Position numbers and translations under genes: made by a program
Assembly: GCA_041393395.1 (NCBI GenBank)
Contig: JAWKKG010000004.1
Location: 806,001 to 870,000, forward strand
Origin: JAGQIB01 sp041393395
Lineage (GTDB): Bacteria; ARS69
Length of the DNA stretch: 64,000 nucleotides
Direction: 5' to 3'
Notes under the pieces: model-generated
What the model saw: only the letters and a program-made list of their open reading frames with translations
What the model was told of the DNA's origin: nothing
Databases searched by the model: none
Shown here: in pieces, positions 38,937 through 49,300 of the stretch
Layout: the number at the start of each line of letters is the position of its first letter
Numbering within the stretch: the stretch's first letter is position 1

Positions 38937-39989
38937 CTAGCGAGCGGCCTGCGATCGGACGCGCGGGTTCAGCTCCCCGAGCGTCGCCACGGTGTCGGCG
39001 ACGGCACGCGCCTTCTCCTGGGTGGAGTACGGTCCGAGCACGATGCGGTGCACGGGCCCGTCCGGACCTTCGGCCGGTTCGAGATCGATTTCGTGAATTC
39101 CGAGCGCAGTGATGCGACGTTTCAGCTCCGCCGCGTTCTTCACGTCCGAGAACGACGCGACCTGCACCCAGAACGGTCCGGTCGGCGCTTCTTCCACCGT
39201 GCCGGCGTTCTCTTCCGGACGCGTCGCCCGCTCCGGCTGTTCGAGAATCTCGGCCTTCGTGATCGTGGCCGCGCCCGAGTTCGGAAAGTCGTCCGCGAGC
39301 TCACCCGCGCGCTTCTTGGCCTCGGACTCCTCGCCGAGCACGCGGAGGCACTCGATGGAACGCTGTGCCGCCGCCGGCGCCCGCCCGTCGCGACCGTGAT
39401 CCTTGGCGAACTTGTCGAATCGACGAAGCGCCTCGCGCATCTGCCCGAGCTGGAACAGCGCGTTCGCCTCGCCGAACTCGGCCGCGATCACGTCGTCCTT
39501 CTCATCCGCACCGCGCTGCGCTTCGCGGAACGCCTCCAGCGCCTCCTTCGGCTGGTTCGCGCCGAGGTACGAGTAGCCGACCCACAGCTGCGCGCGCCCC
39601 GAGTCGAACCAGTCCTCCAGGTCCGTGGCCAGTGTCGCGAACTCCTGCGACGCCTGCACGTAGAGGCCGGCCGAGTACGCGGCCATGCCCTTGCCGAACC
39701 GCGCCTCCGCCGCGCGCTCTCCGCGCGGCTCCAGCTGCAGCAGCTGCTCCCAGCGCGCGGTGGCCTCCGCGGGATCCACCGCGGTGCGCGCGAGCATCAG
39801 CAACGCCTCGGGCGACGCGCCGAGATCTCCGTTCGCGGCGACCCAGTTGCGCACGATGCGGGCCGCGTCTTCCCGCTGGCCCGTGTCCCAGGCGAGCTCG
39901 GCGTCTTCCAGCTCCGTCGCACGCGCGGCTCCCGCCAGCGCGAGCGCCACCGCCGCCGCCAGGAACCCGCGCGCGGCGAACCGCCTCAC
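38937..39989 (-). CDS. Exported TPR protein with C-terminal SPOR domain
   Basis: 350 residues. GTG at 39989 overlaps the upstream TPR gene's stop (GTGA). A signal peptide (RFAARGFLAAAVALALAGAA) is followed by TPR-like helical repeats (about residues 30-215). A charged linker precedes a SPOR domain (FWVQVASFSDVKNAAELKRR and HRIVLGPYSTQEKARAVADT). SPOR domains bind denuded septal peptidoglycan, so a periplasmic role at division sites is inferred. Its place between LapAB-like genes and mutS is not explained by function. Confidence 0.88.
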   Translation of the reverse strand: MRRFAARGFLAAAVALALAGAARATELEDAELAWDTGQREDAARIVRNWVAANGDLGASPEALLMLARTAVDPAEATARWEQLLQLEPRGERAAEARFGKGMAAYSAGLYVQASQEFATLATDLEDWFDSGRAQLWVGYSYLGANQPKEALEAFREAQRGADEKDDVIAAEFGEANALFQLGQMREALRRFDKFAKDHGRDGRAPAAAQRSIECLRVLGEESEAKKRAGELADDFPNSGAATITKAEILEQPERATRPEENAGTVEEAPTGPFWVQVASFSDVKNAAELKRRITALGIHEIDLEPAEGPDGPVHRIVLGPYSTQEKARAVADTVATLGELNPRVRSQAAR

Positions 39990-41077
39990 GACGACGACTC
40001 GAGGAGATCCTCCGCCGTGGACGAGCGCGGCGTCTCCTCGCCGAGGATGCCGGAGATCCAGTCGTTCAGGCGGTTCTCCGCCTCGCCGGCGCGGCCGGAG
40101 TGGACGAGCAGCGTGAGGAACAGCACGCGCAGCGATTCCGATTCCGGGTGCTGGTCCAGCGCGCTGCGGCACACGTCGATCGCCGTGTCCGTCTGTCCCT
40201 TGCGACGCAGGAAGCGCGCGAGCCCGAACGACGCGTCCTCGTGGCCCGGCACCTTCTCGAGGAAGCTCGTGTAGGTCGACTCCATGTCGCCGTACGTGCC
40301 GTTGAGGAAGTGCACGCGCTCGAGACTGCGGAACAGGTACACGATCTTCTTGGGGTGGCGCTCGAGGATCTCCTCCCATGCGCGGATCGCTCCCGTGTAG
40401 TCGCCCTGCTTCTCGCGCACGAGACCGGTGACGTACATGACCTTGGGTGCGGTGCCGTCGTGCTTGCGCGCGTCCTTGAGCAGACGCTCGGCGTCGTCCG
40501 GGCGGCCGGCGTCCAGCAGCGTGCGCGCCTGCTCGGCGCGGTACTCGGCGAGCTCGGTCGCGCCGGTCTTCTCGCGTCCCTCGCGGCGGAACTTCTCGCG
40601 CACGGCGCGGAACGCTCCGTCCGGATCGCCGCGTCGCTCATGGACCTCCTGCAGCAGCTCCAGCGCGGCGATCGGCTCGGGCGCGCGCTTCACGGCCTCC
40701 TCGGCCGCCTCCGCCGCCTTCTGCAGCCGACCGGCCACGAGGTGGTCGCGGGCGAGCGACATCGCCACGCGCGCGCGCAGGTCCTCGTCCAGCCCGCGGC
40801 GGGTCGTGAGCTCGCGATGGATCTGGAGCGCGCGGTCCAGGTCGCCGCGCTCGCGGAAAAGATCGCCGAGCCGCAGGTAGGCATCCGCGTTCGTGGAATC
40901 CTCGCGCACCGCGTTCTTCAGCTCGCGGAACGCGGTCTCGCGGTCGTCGTCGACCAGCGCGCTCAGCGCGGTGAGGTACGGCGGGCGACGCGCCCGTCCG
41001 TTCGGCCGGCGGCTCCACAGCCACGCGGCCCCGCCGATGGCCGCGATCGCGACCAGACCGACGATCAGCTCGATCAC
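39986..41077 (-). CDS. Membrane-anchored TPR protein, LapB/YciM-like
   Basis: 363 residues. GTG at 41077 overlaps the lapA-like stop (GTGA) and has a GGAGGG SD. An N-terminal anchor (IELIVGLVAIAAIGGAAW) is followed by about eight TPRs covering most of the protein (for example NADAYLRLGDLFRERGDLDRAL). This matches LapB (YciM), which regulates LpxC turnover and LPS assembly with LapA. However, the C-terminal rubredoxin-like Cys pairs of Enterobacterial LapB are absent; the protein ends in a Ser/Glu-rich tail. Pairing with a DUF1049 gene supports the assignment. Confidence 0.83.
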   Translation of the reverse strand: MIELIVGLVAIAAIGGAAWLWSRRPNGRARRPPYLTALSALVDDDRETAFRELKNAVREDSTNADAYLRLGDLFRERGDLDRALQIHRELTTRRGLDEDLRARVAMSLARDHLVAGRLQKAAEAAEEAVKRAPEPIAALELLQEVHERRGDPDGAFRAVREKFRREGREKTGATELAEYRAEQARTLLDAGRPDDAERLLKDARKHDGTAPKVMYVTGLVREKQGDYTGAIRAWEEILERHPKKIVYLFRSLERVHFLNGTYGDMESTYTSFLEKVPGHEDASFGLARFLRRKGQTDTAIDVCRSALDQHPESESLRVLFLTLLVHSGRAGEAENRLNDWISGILGEETPRSSTAEDLLESSS

Positions 41078-41409
41078 GAGTCCCTCCCGACCGCCGGGAG
41101 ATCGTCGGTCTCCTCGAGCGGGAGATTCCGGAGCGAGGTCAGCTCGCCCTCCAGGCGGCGACCGGACTTGCGCGCGTCGTGCAGGCGGCCGCGGAGCTCG
41201 ATCACGGTCACGACCATGAACAGCAGCCCGACCGCCGTCCCGATCAGAAACGCGAGGAACAGCGCGGCCACGAGCGGGACCTCGGTCCACTTGCCGAGCA
41301 GCCACAGGTCCAGATCGATCTGCTGGGCCGGATTCAGCACCGCGAATCCGATCATCGCGAGGACGATCACCACCAGCAGGACGTTCCGAAGGAACTTCAC
41401 GACACCCAT
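41074..41409 (-). CDS. LapA-like DUF1049 membrane protein
   Basis: 111 residues with two membrane helices (about 7-23 and 45-68) and a short cytoplasmic coiled C-terminus. The helix-loop-helix contains FAVLNPAQQIDLDLWLLG, the pattern of LapA/YciS proteins (N-x-x-x-V/I-x-L). The ATG lies inside the miaB 3' end (13-base overlap). With the next gene it forms a LapA-LapB-like pair of the inner membrane, probably linked to LPS or envelope control. Confidence 0.87.
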   Translation of the reverse strand: MGVVKFLRNVLLVVIVLAMIGFAVLNPAQQIDLDLWLLGKWTEVPLVAALFLAFLIGTAVGLLFMVVTVIELRGRLHDARKSGRRLEGELTSLRNLPLEETDDLPAVGRDS

Positions 41410-42908
41410 CTTGCCCCCGTTTCCACCGGAATGCCCCGGTAGGTCGAACCCGAAACCTCGGACAGCACCACCCGCACCAGATCGCCCGGCCGCGCGGAAT
41501 CCTCGGGCAGGACGACCATGAACCTCTCCCGCGTGCGGCCGAACGGCTCGCGCGGGTTCTTCTTGCTCGGCGCCTCCACGAGCACCTCGACCTCGCGACC
41601 GACGTTCTCGCGTAGGATCTCGCCCACGATGCCCCGCTGCAGCGCGATCAGCTCGGACAGCCGTCGCGCCTTCTCTTCCTCCGGCAGATCGTCGACCAGC
41701 TTCGTGGCCGGCGTTCCCTCGCGCGGGGAGTACTGGTACATGAAGCACTCCGCGTACCGCACCTCGCGCACGAGATCGAGGGTGGCCCGGAAGTCCTCCT
41801 CGGTCTCGCCCGGGAAGCCGACCATCAGGTCCGTCGAGAGCTGCAGATTCGGGATCAGGGCGCGCGCCTTCTCGACCCGGCGAAGGTACCACTCCACCGT
41901 GTGACGGCGCTTCATCCGTTTCAGGACGGGATCCGCGCCCGACTGCACCGGGAAATGCAGGTACTCGATCGGCGTGCGACATTCGGCGATCGCCTCGAAG
42001 ACGTCGTCCGTCATGTCCCGCGGATAGGACGACGTGAAGAACAGACGCTCGAGCCCGGGCACCCGGTCCACCTTGCGGATGAGGTCCGCGAAGCCGAGCT
42101 CGTCGTCGCACCAGGAGTTCACGTTCTGGCCGAGCAGCGTGATCTGCTTCGCGCCACGCTCCACGAGCCGCGACGCCTCGTCCACCACCTCGCGCCACGG
42201 CTTGGACCGCTCGCGGCCGCGCGTGAACGGCACGATGCAGAACGTGCAGAACTTGTCGCAGCCCTGCATGATCGTGAGGAACGCGATCGGCCCTTCGGCC
42301 GGGGTCGGGTGGCGACGGATCGCGTAGGTGTGCTCGGCGTCGATCGGCGTGGCGATCAGCGCCGGGTCCGGGCGATCGCGGTCCGACCACTCCGGGTTCT
42401 CGGCACGGGCCGCGCGGCTCCGCTCGCGCTTCTCCTCGACCAGCGCCGGCAGGTCCCGGTACGTGTCCGTGCCCGCCACGAGATCCACCACGCGCTCCTC
42501 GGCCCCGAGTCGCTCGCCGAGTCGCTGGGCCATGCAGCCCACGATTCCGAGCGTCATGTCCGGGTGGCGGGCCTTCACGCCGGCGAAGCTGCGGATGCGC
42601 GCGCGCACGCGATCCTCCGCGCCCTGCCGCACCGAGCAGGTGTTGAACAGCAGGACGTCGGCGGATTCCGGATCCGGGGCCGGCGCGTAGCCTTCCTCCA
42701 GGAAGCGCGACGCGATGAAGTCCGAGTCGTACTGGTTCATCTCGCAGCCGTAGGTCTCCACGTAGAACGTGCGGCGCGCGTCGGACTCGGTGGCGAGCGC
42801 CGGCGAGACGGTGGAACCGATGCGCTCGAAACGTCGGCCGGAGCGGGAGATCCCGGGCCCGCCGATCACGCGCATCTCCTCCGACTGCGGGCGGATCGGC
42901 GGGGTCAC
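41397..42908 (-). CDS. miaB: tRNA-2-methylthio-N6-dimethylallyladenosine synthase
   Basis: 503 residues. GTG at 42908 overlaps the mtaB stop as GTGA; the first 40 residues are a poorly conserved leader before the conserved YVETYGCEMNQYDSD. The N-terminal Cys set binds the auxiliary iron-sulfur cluster. The radical SAM motif is GCDKFCTFCIVPFTRG, and a TRAM domain ends the protein. MiaB adds the 2-methylthio group to i6A37, the product of MiaA, encoded six genes downstream in the same run. Confidence 0.95.
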   Translation of the reverse strand: MTPPIRPQSEEMRVIGGPGISRSGRRFERIGSTVSPALATESDARRTFYVETYGCEMNQYDSDFIASRFLEEGYAPAPDPESADVLLFNTCSVRQGAEDRVRARIRSFAGVKARHPDMTLGIVGCMAQRLGERLGAEERVVDLVAGTDTYRDLPALVEEKRERSRAARAENPEWSDRDRPDPALIATPIDAEHTYAIRRHPTPAEGPIAFLTIMQGCDKFCTFCIVPFTRGRERSKPWREVVDEASRLVERGAKQITLLGQNVNSWCDDELGFADLIRKVDRVPGLERLFFTSSYPRDMTDDVFEAIAECRTPIEYLHFPVQSGADPVLKRMKRRHTVEWYLRRVEKARALIPNLQLSTDLMVGFPGETEEDFRATLDLVREVRYAECFMYQYSPREGTPATKLVDDLPEEEKARRLSELIALQRGIVGEILRENVGREVEVLVEAPSKKNPREPFGRTRERFMVVLPEDSARPGDLVRVVLSEVSGSTYRGIPVETGARWVS

Positions 42909-44230
42909 GCCGTCACCTCCTGCAGCAGCTCGCCGGTCAGGGCGTCGCCGGTGGTGCCGGTGAGGCGCACGTCCACCAAGGGCGACGTCACCTCGCCCGG
43001 ACCGAGATCCACGCGGAGGTAGTTGTCGGTGAGGCCGGTGAGCCAGGGTTCTCCGTCGCGACGCGCGGCCTCCACGAACACGCGCGCCTCCCGCCCCACG
43101 AGACGACGGCGGAATGCGAGGTTCTTGTCCGCGCCGAGCTTGCGGAGCGCCCCGGTGCGGCGCTTGCGAACGTCGCCGGGGACGGCGCCCTCCATCCCGA
43201 TCGCCTCCGAGCCGGGGCGCTCCGAGTAGGAGAACGCGTGCAGGTACGTGATCGGCAGGCGCTCGATCGCGTCGAACGTCGCCTGGAAGTCCTCGTCCGA
43301 CTCGCCGGGAAAACCGCAGATCACGTCGGTGCCGAGACCGCAGTCCGGCACCTCCTCGCCGATCCGCTGGAGCAGGTCGCAGAATTCGTCCGCTGAGTAG
43401 CGACGTTTCATCCGCTCCAGCACCGAATCGGAAGCGCTCTGCATCGGGATGTGGAAGTGCCGCGCGAACTTCTCCTCGCCCGCCATCAGCGAAATCAGAT
43501 CGCTTCCGATGCTGGCCGGCTCGATCGAGCTCAGCCGGAACCGGTGGAGACCGTCCATCGCGAGGATGGACTCCACGAGCTCCGGCAGCAGGCGACGTTC
43601 CTCCTCGAGGTCGAGCCCATAGTCGCCCACGTGCACGCCGGTGATCACGATCTCGGAGTACCCGCCGTGAATCAGCTCGCGCACCTGCGCCAGCACCTTC
43701 TCCGGCCGCCGGCTGCGCGAGCGCCCGCGCGTGGCCGGCACGATGCAGAACGTGCAGGACTCGTTGCAGCCCTCCTGCACCTTCACGAACGCGCGGCTCC
43801 GATCCATCATCTCCGTGATCGGGACCTCGTGGAACGCGCGCGCCTCCTCGATCGGCGACACGGCGAGGCGGATCCGCCCCGGCACGAGCGTCGACAGCCC
43901 CGCGAACTCCTCCACCGCGCGCTCGCGGTCGGCCGCGCCGAGCACGAGCGACACCGGCAGCTTCTCGAAATCCTCGGGTGCGCGCTGCGCGTAGCACCCC
44001 GTGGCCACGATCCGCGCCTCGGGCCGCTCCGCGTGGATGCGCCGGATCATGGTCCGCGCGCGCGCGTCCGCCCGCGACGTGACGCTGCACGTGTTCACCA
44101 CGTACACGTCCGCCTCGTCGCTCCACGGCACGGCCCGCCAGTCCCCCTCGTCCACGAGCAGGGTCCGCATCGCCTCGGTATCGTACTGATTGAGCCGGCA
44201 CCCGAAGGTGCAGAAGGCCACGCGCTTCAT
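42905..44230 (-). CDS. mtaB: tRNA t6A37 methylthiotransferase MtaB
   Basis: 441 residues. The ATG at 44230 follows GGAG. The first motif, FCTFGCRLNQYDTEAM, is diagnostic for the MtaB branch (GCRLNQ versus GCEMNQ in MiaB). VVNTCSVTSRAD, the radical SAM motif GCNESCTFCIVPATRGRSRSR and GFPGESDEDFQATF follow, with a C-terminal TRAM-like domain. It converts t6A37 to ms2t6A37 in ANN-decoding tRNAs. It heads the eight-gene run and is preceded by about 240 bp without a gene. Confidence 0.94.
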   Translation of the reverse strand: MKRVAFCTFGCRLNQYDTEAMRTLLVDEGDWRAVPWSDEADVYVVNTCSVTSRADARARTMIRRIHAERPEARIVATGCYAQRAPEDFEKLPVSLVLGAADRERAVEEFAGLSTLVPGRIRLAVSPIEEARAFHEVPITEMMDRSRAFVKVQEGCNESCTFCIVPATRGRSRSRRPEKVLAQVRELIHGGYSEIVITGVHVGDYGLDLEEERRLLPELVESILAMDGLHRFRLSSIEPASIGSDLISLMAGEEKFARHFHIPMQSASDSVLERMKRRYSADEFCDLLQRIGEEVPDCGLGTDVICGFPGESDEDFQATFDAIERLPITYLHAFSYSERPGSEAIGMEGAVPGDVRKRRTGALRKLGADKNLAFRRRLVGREARVFVEAARRDGEPWLTGLTDNYLRVDLGPGEVTSPLVDVRLTGTTGDALTGELLQEVTA

Positions 44231-44474
44231 GGGGCTCCGCGGTCGTCGGGGACTCCGGCCCGCCCCCACGGCGGGCCAGCCGGAAAGTCTAGACGCCCCC
44301 CCCACCGCGGTCAACGCGGGGGCTGGACCCGCCGGAGGCAGCGGATCCGGTGGCCCTCCCCCTCGGGGCTGATCTCCTTCCGGAGCGCAGTCCCCGGCGT
44401 TCTGGCCGGCCGGAAGATCACACGCAGGTGTCGCCGTGGACTGTCCGACGCGAATGTGACGACGTCCTCCCGGC

Positions 44475-45041
44475 TCACTCGCCGCGGTGGCCCCTCGGCG
44501 GCCGCGGGATCTGACGGTAGCTGACGTCCAGGGAGGCATTGCTCAGGCGCAATGCCTCGGAATCCGCCGCCCGGAGCCCGAGGCCGGCAGCCGGCTCCAC
44601 CGTGACCAGGAATCCGCGATTCGCCGCCCCGTACTCGAGGATCTCCTTCACGGGGATCGACACGTCGAAGACGACCTCGGACTGCCCGGCGGACACCTCC
44701 GCCCAGCCGTACACGAGGTCCTCGAAGTCGCCGCCGGCGCGAGTCCACCCGCTCGACCACTCCACGGCGCCGCGGCTCCATGCGGTCGTCACGGGATGCA
44801 CCCGCAGCACCAACCGCTCGGTCGACTCGCGCGAACCCACCGGGACCCGGAGCAACGCGCGGCGCAGCGCGACGTGCTCCTCCGGCACGGCGAGATCGGC
44901 GGTGAACAGAAGACGGGTGGCTCCGCTCTCGGGCTCGGAGATCGAGGCCACGTCGCGGACGGGCGAAGTGAAGCTCGCGGCGGAGGCGACGGCTGGGAGC
45001 AGGGTTCCGAAGGCAGCGATGACCAGCAGGTTCCGGTTCAT
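44475..45041 (-). CDS. Secreted beta-rich protein (DNRLRE-like domain)
   Basis: 188 residues. The ATG at 45041 follows GAGGAGAG and overlaps the preceding gene's stop (ATGA). A signal peptide ends near VASAA. The body carries alternating hydrophobic strands, with ALLRVPVGSRESTERLVLRVHPVTTAWS and VEWSSGW in the style of DNRLRE/CBM-like domains that coat secreted proteins. It is the last gene of a secreted three-gene operon. No catalytic residues are recognisable; the role is unknown. Confidence 0.8.
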   Translation of the reverse strand: MNRNLLVIAAFGTLLPAVASAASFTSPVRDVASISEPESGATRLLFTADLAVPEEHVALRRALLRVPVGSRESTERLVLRVHPVTTAWSRGAVEWSSGWTRAGGDFEDLVYGWAEVSAGQSEVVFDVSIPVKEILEYGAANRGFLVTVEPAAGLGLRAADSEALRLSNASLDVSYRQIPRPPRGHRGE

Positions 45042-46378
45042 GGGGTCTCTCCTCGCCGATAGAGGTCCTTGATCTGGCTCCAGGACGACGACTCCACGGA
45101 CACGATCCCGCAGCCGGCGGGGAAGGCGCCGATCTGGCCGCAGCCGAGGGCTCCCGGCTCGACGCAGGGGGAGTTCTCCTGGACGGTGAAGTCTCCGGAC
45201 TCCGGATCGCAATAGAGCGGATCGATCTCGCGGTCCGTGGGGGAGAGCGGGATGCCGACGCCTTCGTCGTTATCCCAGTAGACGTTGCAGGAGGTGGTGA
45301 CGGAGCCGAGACTCCCGATGCGGAATGCGGGTTGACCGGAGTGTGTCCCTGTCACGACGTTGTTCTCGAAGATGACCGCGGTTTGGAAGTACACGGCTGC
45401 ACCGCCCGAGAATCTGTACTGCTGACTGTTGCCGTGGAACGTGTTCCTCCGAACGAGGCACGACCCGGTTCCCCCGAGGGCCAAGCCGCCTCCCAGCCCA
45501 GTTCCTTCGGCCGCGTTGCTCACGAAGAGGCAGTCTTCGATCACCTTGGCGCCGGGGCCCCCAATCAGGAGCCCTCCTCCTGTATTCGAGGCCGCCACAT
45601 TGCCCTCGAATCGGCAGCCGCGAACGGTGACTCCAGCCTGATATGTCGAGACACCCAAGGCCCCCGTTCCACCGCTGCTCCAGTTGTTCTCGAACACGCA
45701 GTGCTCGATCAACGCCGATTCGGGAGGAAGCGATGTGTTTCCGTTCAGGATCGCCGCGTTGTTCGTGCACTCACGAAACACGGTTCGGATCAGGTTCAGG
45801 TGGCCGTTCGAGTGGTATAGACCGCCGCCGGAATTCCCGACACAGTTCACGAACTCGCAGTCGATGATATCGACATCGCCGTTTGCAGCGACACCGGCCC
45901 CACTGCTGCCGCCCGCGTCCATGTCCCGGAAGATGCAGTGCCGGAAGGTCACCCGGCCGGCCACGAATGCTCCGCGAGCCGACACTGGTGCTCCGGTGAT
46001 TGTGAATCCGTCCACCTCGGTCAATTCGGATGCAATCCCGGTGCACCACACCGTCGCGGACTGCGTCGAGCCCATCCCAAGCATGTCCATGGTTGTGACC
46101 GAGGCCCCGCCTACCGAGCGGAGGACCACTCCATCCGGCATGAACGCGCAGGCCCGCGTTGACCAACCGTCCAGCCGGACCTCCGAGTCGGTATACGTCC
46201 CCGGCGCGACGAGCACCGTGTCGCCGAACGCAGCGGCATCGAGACCCGCCTGGATCGTCGCGTACTCGTCCGGCACAAGCAGCGTCGCTGCCCATGCGGA
46301 GTGGAAATGACTCACGAGGAGTCCGAGTCCGATCCAGGTCCTGACCACGTTCGCAAAACGTTGCATGCTCTCGCTCAT
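45038..46378 (-). CDS. Secreted right-handed beta-helix protein
   Basis: 446 residues. The ATG at 46378 overlaps the preceding gene's stop (ATGA). A signal peptide (WIGLGLLVSHFHSAWA) is followed by the starter motif VPDEYATIQAGLDAAAFGDTV, typical of parallel beta-helix proteins. Many PbH1-type rungs follow with N/D/G turns (FRHCIFRDMDAGG, IIDCEFVNCVGNSGGG, VIEDCLFVSNAAEG). The end, SPCVEPGALGCGQIGAF, is usual for this group in FCB-like genomes. Related folds are polysaccharide lyases or surface adhesins; no catalytic set can be picked out. Confidence 0.88.
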   Translation of the reverse strand: MSESMQRFANVVRTWIGLGLLVSHFHSAWAATLLVPDEYATIQAGLDAAAFGDTVLVAPGTYTDSEVRLDGWSTRACAFMPDGVVLRSVGGASVTTMDMLGMGSTQSATVWCTGIASELTEVDGFTITGAPVSARGAFVAGRVTFRHCIFRDMDAGGSSGAGVAANGDVDIIDCEFVNCVGNSGGGLYHSNGHLNLIRTVFRECTNNAAILNGNTSLPPESALIEHCVFENNWSSGGTGALGVSTYQAGVTVRGCRFEGNVAASNTGGGLLIGGPGAKVIEDCLFVSNAAEGTGLGGGLALGGTGSCLVRRNTFHGNSQQYRFSGGAAVYFQTAVIFENNVVTGTHSGQPAFRIGSLGSVTTSCNVYWDNDEGVGIPLSPTDREIDPLYCDPESGDFTVQENSPCVEPGALGCGQIGAFPAGCGIVSVESSSWSQIKDLYRRGETP

Positions 46379-49300
46379 CTCAGCAGGGTGGTCTTTCGGA
46401 CTTCGCGTGTTCCCCCAGGCCCTACCAGCTGAAGGAAGTATACACCCCCCGGCATGCTTCTTCCGTCCTGGTTGGCGCCGTCCCACTCCACGACATACGC
46501 TCCAGGTGCTGGAATCTGCTGAACCCGTCTCAGAACGCGTCGCCCGGCCACATCGTAGACCTGCAACGACCATTCGCCCGTGCGGTCCGCAGGAATCCGA
46601 AGATCGAGGCGCACACCACCTCGGTTCGGATTCGGAAACGCAGTCCCCAGCGAAAACGCGCGAACTTCGTCGAGGCTCGTGGGCCGATCTTCCGGTCGAG
46701 TCGGAGCTGGCCGACGCCTGGTCGCCGCCGACGAGTCGGGGGCGGGGACCGTGGAATCGCACGCGATCATCTCTTCGTTCCCGGGAGTGACGAAGTTCGA
46801 GATGTCGAATGTCGAATCCGGCGAGTAGATGCGGCTCACAATGGAGTCCGCATTGCCGAAGAGCGCACCGCTCCCCAGCCAGTAGTTGTAGGTCGCATTG
46901 AGGACCTTGGTCGAGTCGGTGTCGTTCTCGAAGATGAACCGCGTGAGGCTCTGGTTCACGTCGAGTCGATTATCTCCGCGCAGGAAGTTCGAGGGGCCGA
47001 GCTTCACCTTCTCTGCGTCCGACGTTCGGAGTGCGAAGAGCGCTGTGTCCGCCGCCAGGGCCTCGAACTTGTTGTACTTGAATCGCAGCGAGGTCCCCGT
47101 CGGATCGGAGTCGCGGTAGATGTCCACGCCGCGATCGCACCCGATCACGTGGTTGCAGGTGATCTGCACGTCGGCGGACTGGAAGAAGTCCATGCCGACC
47201 TCAGCCCAGTCGTAGATGCCGTTGCGCAAGATCTCGATGTCACGGTAGCCGTCGGCGCCGCACAGCCAGATCGCCTCCAGGCCCTTCTGCGCGACGACCT
47301 GGTCGCTCGCTGGCCCCTCGAGCAGACACCCTTCGATGCTCAGGAGCCGCGGCTCCGAAGTGGTGCTCTGGCAAAAGGTCTTGCTGAACTGAGCGAGGAC
47401 GCCGGTGCCTGGAGTCTGCGCGAACAGCCCTCGCAGATCCACAGTAGATCCCAGCAACAGCACGTGATCTGCCTCGTCGAGGAATACTCCGAGATCACCG
47501 AGTGATACGGCCAGTCCGCTCCCGCGCTCCACGACCACATCCTCGACCCACAACCCGTCCCCGATCGACTTCTTGGCCCAGAGGCCCGTTTCGGCGAAGT
47601 CATGGATGCGGCTGTTCCAGATCCGCACGAAGTCCGGGTAGTACGTGAATACCGGGTTCGCGGCGTACCCGATCGACGTGTACTCGATCCAGCTGTTGAC
47701 CGCGGCAGCGCCGAGCCGTGAGGCCTCCCCAGTTGTCGCCGCCGGCGGCGCCGGAGTCGGGCCGCAGGAAGACCGAGTCTCCCTCGGCGCCCAGGGCCTC
47801 GAACGTCGCGTCCGCGACCAGGTCCGACTTGCCCGAGGTGCCGATCCAGGTCGCGTCGTTCGTGGAGGCATTGGCCGCCACGACATGCGTGCCGGGCCCG
47901 AGCGACCATGTTCCTCCGAACGAGGTGTCGACGTGGCCGCTGCAGGTCCCGCTGCCGAAGTGGCCCGCGGGTAGGAAAACGTCCGTGCTGTCGAGGTAGA
48001 TCTCCCGGTCGTTGGCGATCTCGGAGAACGTGACGTCCGCGAGCCGGGGAGCGCCGAAGTTCTCGAGCGAGATCCCCTTCTCCCCGAACTCGATGTGCGT
48101 GTCGTGGATGTCGGACACCGGCTCGAACGTTCCGAAGTACCCGTAGGCGGTGTCCTCGCATCCTGAGAGGTCGAAGATCGCTCCGCCCCAGGTCCCGGCC
48201 GCGTGACCGGGACTGCTCAAGAGAACCGGGGCACTCGAGTCGCCGTCGGAGATGAACCGTCCCAGGACCTTGAGTTCCGCTCGGCTATCGTCGCTCCCCA
48301 CGCCGGAAGCGTGCACGTAGTCCTCGGCGCGGGCGAAGGACAACGTCGTGCCCTCCGGAAGGGACAGGGTGGACGTGGAGGGGACTTCCAGGTCCCCCTC
48401 CAGGAAATAGACACCGGCGCTCGCGGTGGTCGTGGTGTTGGCCGAGAAGCTGAAGCCCGAGAACGTGCTTCCCGTGCGGTACCAGCCCTCGGTGTCGCCC
48501 GATGCAACCGCGTGTACGGTCCCCGACGCCGCGACTGCCGTGGGTCGCTTCGCGTCTCCCGGAACGTCCGGGAACACCTCCATGGTCGGGCTCCAGGTTG
48601 TGGTATCGGTCGGCGTGCTGTTGAAGCGGTGCATGAGCCGTCTGCGGCCGTCCACGATGTCTTGCCAGAACACGTGGAATGTGGAGCCGTCGACCGCCAC
48701 GGTCGGCTGACCGGAGTTGATGGAGTCGCCGACGACGGATAGTCGGAAGGCCTCGGTGGTGAGCGGAGGGTACCAAGTGTAGGGATCTTGGCTCGTATCC
48801 AGAACTCGGACTGCGATCGTCTGCTCCTGGTCGGTACTCATGGGAGGCGGGTCCTCGAGCCGGGTCCAGACGAGACAGAACAAGTCGCCCGATGCGCCGG
48901 AGTCATCCTGGGACTCCGACCCTCGCCTGCGAAGAACGTCGCCAGGCATCCGTCCACCTCGGTGAACTCATCGATCTCGGTCGGACCGGTGTCGAGCGTC
49001 CAGTACAGGCCGGAGTCCGGCGGCGTCCCGGACGCGTGATACATGCGGAAGACCTTGTCGTCCTCGGCGGCGCAGGGTCCTCCATCACTGCCGTAGATGT
49101 GAACCGTGCCGGAGTCGCCCACGAGCACCGACCCGTAGGCCGCCGAAGGAAAGAACACGGGGGTGATGTAGGTCACGGACCACGCCGAAGCCGAGTCTTG
49201 GAGAGACCTCACGGCGTGCGTCGCGTGGTAGACGTTGGTGCTGTCGAAGGCATTGCACACCACGTGCAGGGTCGTTTCGCTCGGCCCTTCGTGAAGGGCG

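Noticed and set aside
44311..44781. An alternative frame continuing past the small secreted gene
   Set aside because: It starts inside the known gene in another frame, has no SD, and is Arg/Pro/Gly-rich; the secreted gene has a normal start, signal peptide and stop.
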